Below, one piece after another: positions 1 through 8,980 of a DNA stretch of 64,000 nt. The notes beneath the pieces were generated by a model, which had not been told where the DNA came from, ran no database searches, and was given only the letters and a program-made list of their open reading frames with translations. The DNA comes from Verrucomicrobiota bacterium JB023 (GTDB taxonomy: Bacteria; Verrucomicrobiota; Verrucomicrobiia; Verrucomicrobiales; Akkermansiaceae): contig JAUTCR010000010.1 in assembly GCA_030673895.1 (NCBI GenBank), positions 1 through 64,000 of the forward strand, written 5' to 3'. The position numbers and the translations under genes are program-made. Each line of letters begins with the position of its first letter. Position 1 is the stretch's first letter.

Positions 1-89
1 TCCAACACGGCATCCGATACGGTATCACAAACTTTATCGGGGTGACCCTCGGTCACGGATTCTGAGGAAAAAATAAAGGTCTTGGCCAT
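1..89 (-). CDS. metK: S-adenosylmethionine synthetase, N-terminal fragment
   Basis: This ORF is too short for the track and runs off the left edge. Reverse-complementing from the CAT at 87-89 gives an N-terminus containing [15 protein letters not shown], the highly conserved opening of MetK, which makes SAM from methionine and ATP in the cytoplasm. Only about 29 codons are inside the window. No Shine-Dalgarno sequence is seen before the ATG. The gene is divergent from an ArsR-methyltransferase regulator, and a perfect palindrome lies 17 nt upstream of the start, so transcription is probably controlled there. Confidence 0.93.
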   Translation of the reverse strand, partial: MAKTFIFSSESVTEGHPDKVCDTVSDAVL

Positions 90-105
90 AGCGCTAAGTT
101 TTAAT

Positions 106-129
106 ATCAACGAATCACGATTCGTTGAT
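106..129. promoter_or_regulatory. Palindromic operator between metK and the ArsR-type regulator
   Basis: ATCAACGAATC-AC-GATTCGTTGAT is a perfect inverted repeat with 11-bp arms and a 2-bp centre. It lies 17 nt upstream of the metK ATG and about 137 nt upstream of the regulator ATG. ArsR-family dimers bind such short dyads, so this is the natural operator for the adjacent regulator. Binding is inferred, and the site was not matched to a published motif. Confidence 0.75.
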
Positions 130-266
130 GCGTCCCTAAACCTTCGGACCAATGCCGTCAATCCTCAAAACTTTTCCCTGCCCTTGGGGTTCTTCTGGCC
201 GACCCGGGGCGGAAATTTCGATGGCGCGGGTCGAGCCCCTCTTGTCAGTTTCTTCCTCAGTCGCCC

Positions 267-1181
267 ATGCCTTCCATTCTCAATTCCCTGAAGCTCCTCG
301 CCGATCCGACGCGTTTGCGCATCCTGCTCCTACTTAACGAAGAATCCCTCTCCGTGGCGGAGTTGCAGGAGATTCTTGCAATGGGGCAATCGCGGATCTC
401 CTCCCAATTGTCGTCCTTGAAGAAGGAGGGGCTTCTAAACGATACCCGCTCGGGGAGGAATATTATCTACACGGCGGATTTGCCTTTGCGCCTGAAACCG
501 ATCGCGATCGAGGCGGCCAAGGAATTGCCCGAGCATCAGAATGACCTTCGGACCCTCAAGCACATCTTGAGGAAGAGGCAGGATGCCACCCGCGCATATT
601 TTGATCAATTGGCGGGCAAGTTCGGCAAGCACTACGTCCCCGGCCGCTCTTGGAAGTCGCTGGCGGAGGCCTTCCTGAAAATCCATTCCTTCGAGACGGT
701 TGCAGATTTGGGTGCCGGGGAGGGGACGCTCTCCCAGCTTCTGGCCCAGCGGGCCAAGCAGGTCATCGCGATCGATAATTCGCCGAAGATGGTAGAGTTC
801 GGCCAAAAGTTGGCCAAGGAGAACAAGTTGCCGCACCTTGAGTTTCGCTTGGGCGAAATCGAACAAATCCCAATTGCTGACGGCACGGTCGACCTGGCCA
901 TCTTTTCACAAGCCCTTCACCACGCTCTCCATCCCAAGGTTGCTCTTGCCGAAGCCTATCGCGTCCTCAAGCCGGGTGGCACGCTCCTCGTCCTGGACCT
1001 GCTCCAGCACAGCTTCGAGCAGGCGAGGGAGCTCTATCACGACGTCCATCTCGGGTTCTCTGAAATCGAGCTTGCCGAGATGATGGAAGTCCTCTGTTTC
1101 CGGGAAGTGACGACCACCTTGGTCGATAAGGAGCAGCAGCCCCCCCATTTCCAGACGCTTCTGGCAGTTGGGAAAAAGTGA
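267..1181 (+). CDS. ArsR-family regulator fused to a SAM-dependent methyltransferase domain (SahR-like)
   Basis: The 304-residue protein has an ArsR winged helix-turn-helix at about residues 5-75 (LADPTRLRIL near the start, recognition helix around QSRISSQLSSLKKEG). A class I methyltransferase domain spans about 105-265, with motif I DLGAGEGTL at 147-155, an acidic end of strand 2 at VIAID and a post-motif III LKPGGTLLVLD. Such fusions often sense SAM or SAH rather than methylate. SahR, an ArsR-family SAH-responsive regulator of methionine-cycle genes described in Proteobacteria, is the closest concept I know. Divergence from metK across a perfect palindrome supports a role in SAM/SAH homeostasis. 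Whether the domain is catalytic cannot be told from sequence. Confidence 0.85.
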   Translation: MPSILNSLKLLADPTRLRILLLLNEESLSVAELQEILAMGQSRISSQLSSLKKEGLLNDTRSGRNIIYTADLPLRLKPIAIEAAKELPEHQNDLRTLKHILRKRQDATRAYFDQLAGKFGKHYVPGRSWKSLAEAFLKIHSFETVADLGAGEGTLSQLLAQRAKQVIAIDNSPKMVEFGQKLAKENKLPHLEFRLGEIEQIPIADGTVDLAIFSQALHHALHPKVALAEAYRVLKPGGTLLVLDLLQHSFEQARELYHDVHLGFSEIELAEMMEVLCFREVTTTLVDKEQQPPHFQTLLAVGKK

Positions 1182-1443
1182 GCGGATGAAGACCTTCCTG
1201 TGACATTTGGCAAAAGTGCCCGAATCGCACCGCCAGGCCTGTGGCCCCCTACGGGCAATCCTTAAGATGGTCTGTCTCCGCTTTGCTTCGGCTGTCTCCA
1301 AAAGCGTCAGTCCCGGCGGTAAGCAAACGAATTTTTGAGAAGCGGGCTATGCCGGCTCACTTTGGCTGACGTCGATGTTCGCGCCTTTGCCGCCCGGAGC
1401 CTTCCTCTGAGCCTGTTGTGTTGCGCTTGAACTTGCGTTTTCT

Positions 1444-2103
1444 CTATTTTGCCATCGACTGCAGCTGATCCCAAACCAATGAAAATTGTTCATATCCGTC
1501 TGATGCGAGAAAATGCCCTCCTGATTCAGTTTCAATAAATTGGGCATCAAGGTCAGTAGCTAGGGACCTGATCAAAGAAATGGGGACAATGCGATCATCT
1601 GTAGCGCCGATAACCACTTTGCTTTTTGTCATGGCTTTCAATCGCTGAAGATCCAAAGGTTGCTCAGTAAAGGGCGCTAGTTGAGGTAGGATCGGTAATT
1701 CTGAAGAGAATCCCGAGACTAAGATATATCCTCCAATTTTCGTGCCTTCAGGAAGGGATTCAAGATGCCTAAGTAAAGTAATGCATCCTAAGCTGTGGGC
1801 TACGAAGTAGGTGTTGTCGTCTGTGTCGTTTGGTATCTGCTCTTTCAGGGTTTTCAGCCAATCCTCGATAGCGGGTTCATCCGGGTTGGGCATTTCAATA
1901 ACAGATGTTGCGAAGCCGTTTTTCTCTGCCTCGCTCTGCAACCAAGGAAACCAGTGATCGGAGGGGTGTGCGGCATATCCATGAATAATAAAGAGCTTTT
2001 TTGAGGGAGCGGGAGATTCAGCCTTTTTGGAGCAGCCAGTGACGAAGAGCATGACTAGAACTAACGATATTTTGTAAGCTAATTTCATTGTCTTTGAGAG
2101 CAT
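1444..2103 (-). CDS. Lipoprotein alpha/beta hydrolase, RBBP9/YdeN type
   Basis: The 219-residue protein starts with a lipoprotein signal peptide ending in VTGC, so it is probably anchored in a membrane facing the periplasm. Residues 38 onward match small serine hydrolases of the RBBP9/YdeN family: HGYAAHP near the oxyanion strand, nucleophile elbow VAHSLGC, an aspartate in GATDDRIVP and a C-terminal histidine in GGHF complete the triad. ATG at 2103 or ATG at 2088 (MKLAYK) could be the start, and both keep the signal peptide. The substrate is unknown. Most family members are cytoplasmic, so the lipobox is unusual. The gene stands alone, with about 260 empty bases on its 3' side. Confidence 0.75.
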   Translation of the reverse strand: MLSKTMKLAYKISLVLVMLFVTGCSKKAESPAPSKKLFIIHGYAAHPSDHWFPWLQSEAEKNGFATSVIEMPNPDEPAIEDWLKTLKEQIPNDTDDNTYFVAHSLGCITLLRHLESLPEGTKIGGYILVSGFSSELPILPQLAPFTEQPLDLQRLKAMTKSKVVIGATDDRIVPISLIRSLATDLDAQFIETESGGHFLASDGYEQFSLVWDQLQSMAK

Positions 2104-2219
2104 GAATTGAGGCAGAGATGAGGTGTTGAAGCTGGAGTGGTAATTGGTTTGATTGCGGTGCTCGAAATCAGAGCTTTATGGTGGGTTGGCTTGTTAGGTG
2201 ACTTGTTGAGAGGCCCTCC

Positions 2220-3446
2220 TCAAACAACGAACTCTGCGAGGGTCTCGTCATTGGTAATATCGGTGTAGGTGAAGCCGTGCTCGTTGAAGAGGCCGAACAA
2301 GCGCTGGAAATTGGCGGGATTGGGTGACTCGATGCCGATGAGGACGGAGCCAAAGTTCCGCGCTGATTTCTTGAGATACTCGAAGCGGGCAATGTCATCC
2401 TCCGGCCCGAGCAGGCTGAGGAAATCCTTCAAAGCGCCGGGGCGCTGCGGCATGCGGAGGATAAGATACTTCTTCTGGCCGGCGGAGCGCTGGGCCCGCT
2501 CCTTGACCTCTGGGAGGCGCTCGAAGTCGAAATTGCCCCCCGACGTAACGCAGACCACGGTTCGTCCCGCGATGGCTCCGCCCAAATCCTGAAGCGCATC
2601 AAGGGCGAGTGCTCCTGCGGGCTCGAGGACGATCCCCTCGACATTGAGCATCTCAATGATGGTTTGGCAGAGGCGATCCTCGTGGATGGTCAGGACGTTG
2701 GCGAGGCCCACACCCTGGAGCTTGGCGAAGGGTCTTTCCCCGATGCGAGCAACAGCCGCCCCATCGGCGAAGGTGTTCACCTTGGCCAAGTCAGTTGGTT
2801 CTCCTGCTTCCAGAGCGGCCTTCAGGCAAGCTCCGCCGGAGGGCTCGACGAAGGTGTAGAGGCATTCATTGGAGAAATAGCTCAGGAGCCCGGCGGACAA
2901 GCCTCCGCCTCCCACCGGGATGATGAGGTGGTCTGGCACCTTGCCCAGCTGGCGCTCAATCTCCACGCCGACGCTTGCTTGTCCTTCGATGACGTCCTCG
3001 TCATCGAAAGGGGAGAGGAAATAGCCTTTCTCCTTTTGGCAGAATTCCTGTGCGGCCTTGAGACACGAGTCGAAGTAATCTCCCACGAGGCGAATCTCGA
3101 TGAATTCGCCTCCGAACATGCGGGTCTTCTGGATCTTTTGCTGAGGGGTGGTGACGGGCATGAAGATGACGCCCCGCTTCCCAAAGTGTCGGCACATGTA
3201 GGCCACTCCCTGCGCGTGATTGCCCGCACTGGCGCAGACGAAGAGCTCCTGCGCGAGCTGCTTGCGCATGGCATTGAAGGCTCCCCGTAGCTTGTAGCTC
3301 CGGACCGGGCTGAGGTCCTCGCGCTTGAGGTAGATGGTCGCTCCGAAGCGATCGGAGAGATGGTCGTTCTTTAATAGCGGAGTCTCGGGAAAAACCTCCC
3401 GCATCACGCCTTCCGCCTCCTTGGCCCGCTCACGAAATTCGCTCAC
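2220..3446 (-). CDS. ilvA: Threonine ammonia-lyase (threonine deaminase)
   Basis: The 408-residue PLP enzyme converts threonine to 2-oxobutanoate, the first step to isoleucine. The PLP lysine sits in SYKLRGAFN (Lys52), and the phosphate-binding glycine loop is GGGGLSAG near residue 180. The last 80 residues (from about 325, with MPQRPGALKDFL) form a single ACT-like regulatory domain as in biosynthetic IlvA, so feedback control by isoleucine is likely. It lies 41 nt downstream of the co-directional thioesterase gene and may be cotranscribed with it. Length and motifs are ordinary. Confidence 0.93.
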   Translation of the reverse strand: MSEFRERAKEAEGVMREVFPETPLLKNDHLSDRFGATIYLKREDLSPVRSYKLRGAFNAMRKQLAQELFVCASAGNHAQGVAYMCRHFGKRGVIFMPVTTPQQKIQKTRMFGGEFIEIRLVGDYFDSCLKAAQEFCQKEKGYFLSPFDDEDVIEGQASVGVEIERQLGKVPDHLIIPVGGGGLSAGLLSYFSNECLYTFVEPSGGACLKAALEAGEPTDLAKVNTFADGAAVARIGERPFAKLQGVGLANVLTIHEDRLCQTIIEMLNVEGIVLEPAGALALDALQDLGGAIAGRTVVCVTSGGNFDFERLPEVKERAQRSAGQKKYLILRMPQRPGALKDFLSLLGPEDDIARFEYLKKSARNFGSVLIGIESPNPANFQRLFGLFNEHGFTYTDITNDETLAEFVV

Positions 3447-3487
3447 GCCCCCTCTGTGCCGCAGACCTCGCTCTCGCGCAAGGGTGA

Positions 3488-3880
3488 TTAGGCGAGGGCG
3501 GGGAGAGGCCCGAGTCGCTGGATTTTGCCCTCTGGCATTTTCAAGACGGCCAGCGATTGGCGAGCGGTGAGGACGAGATCAGCATCGCGGTGGATCTCGA
3601 ACTCGCACCAGAAGCGCGCCTTGCCCCACTCTGCGAGCCATCCCTTGATGCGGAGGAAGTCGCCCAAGCCGGTCGGCTTCCGGTAATCGGCCTCGGTGTG
3701 CACGACGACGGGGAAGATGCCGGTCTCGCTCATCTCCCGGAGGTTGAAGCCCATGGAGCCGGCCAGCATGGTGCGGCATTTCTCGATCATGCGCAGGTAG
3801 GCGAGGTTGTGGACGACTGCCCCGCAATCCGTATCGTAGAACATCACTTCCTCCAGGATTTCGCATTCGTGTCGCATCAT
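3488..3880 (-). CDS. Acyl-CoA thioesterase, 4HBT/YbgC type
   Basis: The 130-residue hot-dog-fold protein has the YbgC signature VMFYDTDCGAVVHNLAYLR, where the aspartate next to the tyrosine is the usual catalytic residue. Family members hydrolyse acyl-CoA or 4-hydroxybenzoyl-CoA in the cytoplasm. It precedes ilvA by 41 nt on the same strand. There is no tol-pal cluster here, so the usual ybgC-tolQ context is absent. The exact acyl substrate is not readable from sequence. Confidence 0.85.
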   Translation of the reverse strand: MMRHECEILEEVMFYDTDCGAVVHNLAYLRMIEKCRTMLAGSMGFNLREMSETGIFPVVVHTEADYRKPTGLGDFLRIKGWLAEWGKARFWCEFEIHRDADLVLTARQSLAVLKMPEGKIQRLGPLPALA

Positions 3881-3969
3881 GCCTTGTTTCTAACACAGGG
3901 AAGCTTGTTCGGGAATGCTCGCTTCTCTTTGGTTTTCAGAATTTGCTTGCGGGCGAAATCTTTGCCAAG

Positions 3970-5793
3970 ATGCCAGGGATGATGGTTCGCTCCATTTTAA
4001 TTCTGTTCCTGGCAATCGGAGGATTGCAGGGAGAATTCGTCGCGCCATCGGAGGTGGCCCCGGTCATCCACCGGGAGCAGGTGCCGCTCGATGTGGATAG
4101 GATGAGCGAGCTGGCCTCGGATCTGGTGAGTTTGGCCGCGCGCGCGGCCGTGGATGCAGAGGCGGATCCATCTGGCGGTGCGGCGCGGTGGCGGGCCAGT
4201 GCCCAGCTCATCGTTTTGGCAGAGCGATTGGACGCGGCTTCGGGGAAGACGCGGCGCTTGAGGAAGATGTTGGTCAAAGGGGAGGACCCCTCTCGCCTGG
4301 CAGGTGACGGAAGCAAGGAGAGCCTGAGGATCTTGCCCGCTGCCCTGACTTTCATGGTGGGTCAGAGTAAGAAAGGAGAGGAGCAGCCCTTCCTCCAGTA
4401 TCTGCTTGACCCGCTTGCGATCGTATTGCCTGGCGAAGAGAGCTTGAGTCATCGCCAGGCGGAGGGCGAAGAAGAGCGTTGGGCCGGAATCGTTCCGCCC
4501 GTCGCGGCCTATCAACCAATCCCGAAAGAAACACCCGCCAACGAACTCGCCTCACGAGAAGAAGAGGTGATGGAACAGGAAGAAGAGCCTGTCACTGAGG
4601 AAGAGAATGCGCGAATTGAGCCCTTCACCGGGGGCCTCATCTTCCCCGCATTTCTCAGTTACGAGACAGCCGAAGGGGGAACGGAGACCCGGGCCAAATT
4701 GGCCAATCTCTCGCTCACCCTGCAGTCGGGGACGGGAAATAAGCCAGAGATCGAGGTTCCGGATCAGAAAGGGAAACAAGTGCTCAAAGACGGAACAAAG
4801 GTGATGCTGACCGCGATGAAGCGACGGCACCAAGAGGCCTTGGTCAATAGCTTGAAAGGGCAGCTCGCCTTCGAGGGTGGGGGCGGATACCTGTCACGCA
4901 ATCAGAAGAACCATCTCCTGCCCCTCGCGGCGCTGACCGAGGCTGCGCTCACCAATGCGGCGGTGCGGCCCGATACCCTTGTCCTGGGTCATCTGCAGCC
5001 GGACGGCTCCTTGATCGCTCCGGTTTCTCCCTGGCAATTTGTGGAGATGCTACTTCGCAAGCAAGAGGGCGCACCGAAGCGGATCGTCGCCAGCCGCGAG
5101 CTCTTGCCCTACTTCCGCTCCCTTCTCACCATGCATGAAGAAGGCTTCTTCATGGAGAACGATGTCTTTCTTGTGGAGAGGTTCGACGAGGCTCTTCCCT
5201 ATCTGTTAGAGGGGAGTGACAAGGATGAGACGATCGAGGCCCTTGCGCAGATGGCTGAGATCCGCCGGGTCGGTGAGGAGAAAAGAGTTTCGGTGTTCGT
5301 TGCTAATTCGCACGTCCTTGCCCGCCTGGACGCCTTGCAAGAGCTGGAGCCCAACTACCTCTCTCCCCGGATGCTTGCCTTGCGGGGGCATAACAAGCAA
5401 CCCCTTCAACTATCGCCCGAGGTGCTTGCGAGCCAGCTGGAGTTCTGCATCCAGCCGATGGCCGGTCTACCTGATCAGAAGGCCCGGGACGTGGGCCGTT
5501 CCCTGCTCGAAGACACCCACGAAAAATGCCGTGCCGCCATCGACCCCTTGGCCAAATACGTCGCCTTGAACGAGCGCGACCTCTATGAAGAGACTCTAGC
5601 GCTCATCAATCGCCTCCGTACCGCGGCTCGAGCGCGGGGACGGCTGGGTGAAGAGGAGTGGCATAATAGTGAAATGTTCGATAGCTCTTCCTATGCGAAG
5701 ACCTTCGCCAGCATGAAGGAAGAGTATACCTTGGTGAGGCTCAAGCTAGCCGCTCGCACCGGAAGTTCCGTGCCGTCGGAAGTGTCGCAGTGA
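3970..5793 (+). CDS. Exported protein of unknown function, weakly reminiscent of the Lon proteolytic fold
   Basis: The track starts this ORF at a TTG (3943). ATGs at 3970, 3979 and 3982 each put a signal peptide (VRSILILFLAIGGLQG) at the N-terminus, so one of these is preferred. The mature protein is about 590 residues: a helical N-terminal part, an acidic linker (roughly 190-220) and a C-terminal half. The phrase TLVLGHLQPDGSLIAPVSPW followed by RIVASREL recalls the region of Lon proteases around their catalytic lysine. I see no matching Ser-Lys dyad, so if related it is probably not a protease. Neighbours give no functional clue, and the function is unknown. Confidence 0.7.
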   Translation: MPGMMVRSILILFLAIGGLQGEFVAPSEVAPVIHREQVPLDVDRMSELASDLVSLAARAAVDAEADPSGGAARWRASAQLIVLAERLDAASGKTRRLRKMLVKGEDPSRLAGDGSKESLRILPAALTFMVGQSKKGEEQPFLQYLLDPLAIVLPGEESLSHRQAEGEEERWAGIVPPVAAYQPIPKETPANELASREEEVMEQEEEPVTEEENARIEPFTGGLIFPAFLSYETAEGGTETRAKLANLSLTLQSGTGNKPEIEVPDQKGKQVLKDGTKVMLTAMKRRHQEALVNSLKGQLAFEGGGGYLSRNQKNHLLPLAALTEAALTNAAVRPDTLVLGHLQPDGSLIAPVSPWQFVEMLLRKQEGAPKRIVASRELLPYFRSLLTMHEEGFFMENDVFLVERFDEALPYLLEGSDKDETIEALAQMAEIRRVGEEKRVSVFVANSHVLARLDALQELEPNYLSPRMLALRGHNKQPLQLSPEVLASQLEFCIQPMAGLPDQKARDVGRSLLEDTHEKCRAAIDPLAKYVALNERDLYEETLALINRLRTAARARGRLGEEEWHNSEMFDSSSYAKTFASMKEEYTLVRLKLAARTGSSVPSEVSQ

Positions 5794-5820
5794 TTACCAG
5801 GCTTCCCGCCAAACCATAGG

Positions 5821-5852
5821 GAAAAAACATCTCCCTCGTGACGCGGGAGATG
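5821..5852 (-). terminator. Rho-independent terminator of the UDP-glucuronate decarboxylase gene
   Basis: On the minus strand CATCTCCC and GGGAGATG form an 8-bp stem around a 9-nt loop, followed by TTTTTT. It lies about 50 nt past the stop of the gene ending at 5901. Confidence 0.75.
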
Positions 5853-5900
5853 CTGGTTGATAGGCAGTGATGAAAAGGCTTTTCCTAATGGAAAGATAGT

Positions 5901-6833
<933 letters not shown>

Positions 6834-6922
6834 CGCGCGCTCGCATAACCTGAAACGCTCTTTTTGGCCAGAAGAACACGTTTTCGATTTTCATTTCCAT
6901 TATTTCAATTCTCCATTGATTC

Positions 6923-7780
6923 ATGACCGACCCGCAGACCAAAGCTGCCACCCTGATAGAAGCCCTGCCCTATCTGCATCGTTTCCGGGAAAAGACATTT
7001 CTCATCAAGATTGGGGGCTCCGTCATGGAGGACCCGCAACTGGTCGCCGACTTCATGCGGGACATTCTCTTCCTGGAAGTGGCAGGGATTAATCCGGTCC
7101 TCGTGCATGGAGGCGGCAAGGCAATCAGCGCGGCGATGGCGCAAAGTGGCTTGGAGCCTCAATGGGTGTCGGGCTTTCGGGTGACATGCGAGAAGTCAAT
7201 CCGGGTGGTCGAGCAAGTGCTTACCCATGAGCTCAATCCCCGTCTGGTCTCCCTGCTCAACGAGCAAGGAGGGCGAGCGACGGGAATCGCGGGCACCTCG
7301 GTCTTTCAGGCCAAGCGGATGACGCCCGGAGGAGAGGATATTGGCTTCGTGGGTGAGGTTGAGAGCTGCCTTACCGATGATATTCTCTACGCCACTTCTA
7401 GTAATATTGTCCCCGTCATTTCGCCCCTCGGGAGGGAGTTGGAGAGTGGTCATTCTCTCAATATCAATGCTGACCTGGCGGCGGCGGCGTTGGCTAAAGC
7501 GCTCAAGCCAGCCAAGCTGGTCTATCTCTCGGATGTCCCGGGTCTTCTGCGCGACCCCAAGGATCCGGAGACCTTGATCGAATCCCTTAATGAGAACCAG
7601 GCTCGCTCCTTGATGGAGGATGGCACCATTGGTGGGGGAATGATTCCCAAGGTGACCTCCGCTCTGGACGCCCTTCATGCAGGGACGGAGAAGGTCCACT
7701 TCATTGACGGACGCACCCCTCATTCGCTGCTGTTAGAAATCTTTACCTCCAGCGGTGTGGGGACTGAGGTTGTTCTCTAA
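6923..7780 (+). CDS. argB: Acetylglutamate kinase
   Basis: The 285-residue amino-acid kinase phosphorylates N-acetylglutamate in arginine synthesis. Conserved blocks are LIKIGGSVM near residue 30, LVHGGGKAIS for substrate binding, NINADLAAAALA and the C-terminal GGGMIPKV loop. The N-terminal helix before the kinase core resembles arginine-sensitive hexameric ArgB enzymes, so feedback inhibition is likely. No other arg gene is present. Its 3' end overlaps the convergent queG by 4 nt. Confidence 0.93.
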   Translation: MTDPQTKAATLIEALPYLHRFREKTFLIKIGGSVMEDPQLVADFMRDILFLEVAGINPVLVHGGGKAISAAMAQSGLEPQWVSGFRVTCEKSIRVVEQVLTHELNPRLVSLLNEQGGRATGIAGTSVFQAKRMTPGGEDIGFVGEVESCLTDDILYATSSNIVPVISPLGRELESGHSLNINADLAAAALAKALKPAKLVYLSDVPGLLRDPKDPETLIESLNENQARSLMEDGTIGGGMIPKVTSALDALHAGTEKVHFIDGRTPHSLLLEIFTSSGVGTEVVL

Positions 7781-8784
7781 CAGCTTGGGGTTGCCAGGCG
7801 TCGATTAATCTCGTCGATCGCCCATTGGGCGTGCTCGCTAATGAGATCATCTGGATCCTTGGTGGCCTGTCGGAGGGCGGGGAGATCGTCTCTTGTTCCT
7901 GTATTCCCCAAGGCCACGCAGACATTGCGGAGGAAGCGGGGGCGCTTGCTCCGCTTGACGGGAGATTTGCGAAAGACTTGGCGAAATTCCTCATCACTGA
8001 GGGCGAGAAAGTCCCGCAGACGGTGCTTGAAGATGGTGTCGCGGGCTTGCAGTTTGGCCTCTTGGGAAGCCTTGGCGAACTTGTTCCAGGGACAGATGGC
8101 CAGGCAATCATCGCAACCGTAGATTCGGTCGCCCATCAGGGGGCGGAGCTCGAGAGGAATTGGGCCCTTATGCTCGATAGTGAGGTAAGAGATGCAACGG
8201 CGGGCATCAAGTGAGTGGGGTGAGGTGATCGCCTTGGTGGGGCATGAGTCGATGCAGGCGGTGCACTTCCCGCAATGCGAATTACTGGGGGAATCGTAGG
8301 GAAGTTGAAGGGTGGTGAGGAAGTCCGCGAGGAAGAACCAGGTCCCGAGCTTGCGGTGGAGCTGGACTGTCGATTTCCCATTCCAGCCCAGGCCTGCTTC
8401 GGCGGCGAAGTCCCGCTCGAGAACGGGCCCGGTATCCGTATAGAATCGCTGGGTGCCGCCCTCTGCTTCGAGGAGAGAATTGAGTTGCTTGAGTTTGGGC
8501 GTGATGATGTCGTGGTAATCCTCATTCCATGAGTAGCGGGCGATGCGGTAGTTGGCTTCGGGATGAGGGCCCGTATAGTAGTTAAAGGCGAGGACGATGA
8601 CCGATTGGCAACCGGGGAGAACGATCCGGGGATCGCTGCGGCGCTCGGGATCGCGAGCCATCCAGGCCATGTCGCCGTATTTGCCATCGCTGACCCACTG
8701 CTGATAGGCGTCCGCGTGCCGCGCACGGAGAGCGGGAGCCACCCGAAGCTCGGAGAAGCCAAGCTCGAGTGCCTTTTCAGTCAA
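7777..8784 (-). CDS. queG: Epoxyqueuosine reductase
   Basis: The 335-residue iron-sulfur/cobalamin enzyme reduces epoxyqueuosine to queuosine in tRNA. It carries two ferredoxin-type cysteine clusters, CGKCTACIDSCP and CDDCLAICPWN, and the N-terminal DUF1730-type domain with VLPGCQSVIVLAFNYY. A HEAT-like tail (LPALRQATKDPDDLISEHAQ) is typical. The start is odd: the track uses TTG at 8784, but the frame stays open upstream to a TAG and encodes IDPTDLKAL before it, which looks like genuine N-terminus. No ATG or GTG exists in that stretch (only ATC at 8811, CTG at 8787 and TTG). Confidence 0.92.
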   Translation of the reverse strand: MTEKALELGFSELRVAPALRARHADAYQQWVSDGKYGDMAWMARDPERRSDPRIVLPGCQSVIVLAFNYYTGPHPEANYRIARYSWNEDYHDIITPKLKQLNSLLEAEGGTQRFYTDTGPVLERDFAAEAGLGWNGKSTVQLHRKLGTWFFLADFLTTLQLPYDSPSNSHCGKCTACIDSCPTKAITSPHSLDARRCISYLTIEHKGPIPLELRPLMGDRIYGCDDCLAICPWNKFAKASQEAKLQARDTIFKHRLRDFLALSDEEFRQVFRKSPVKRSKRPRFLRNVCVALGNTGTRDDLPALRQATKDPDDLISEHAQWAIDEINRRLATPSC

Positions 8785-8980
8785 CAGGGCTTTAAGGTCG
8801 GTGGGGTCGATGGCGGGATTCTATCGAGGGAGGAGCGGGACCGGAAGAGAAACTCTCCCCCGGCTTCTGACCTTCCCGGGAGAGGAAAGAATTACGCGGT
8901 TTTCATCGTTTGAATGTTTACAAAGGGAACCCTCATGTTTTGATGAGAATTGTCTTTTAAACTAAAAAAACCACGTCCTT

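Noticed and set aside
90-266. SAM or SAH riboswitch upstream of metK
   Set aside because: No recognisable riboswitch consensus on either strand; the palindrome plus ArsR-type regulator explains control better.
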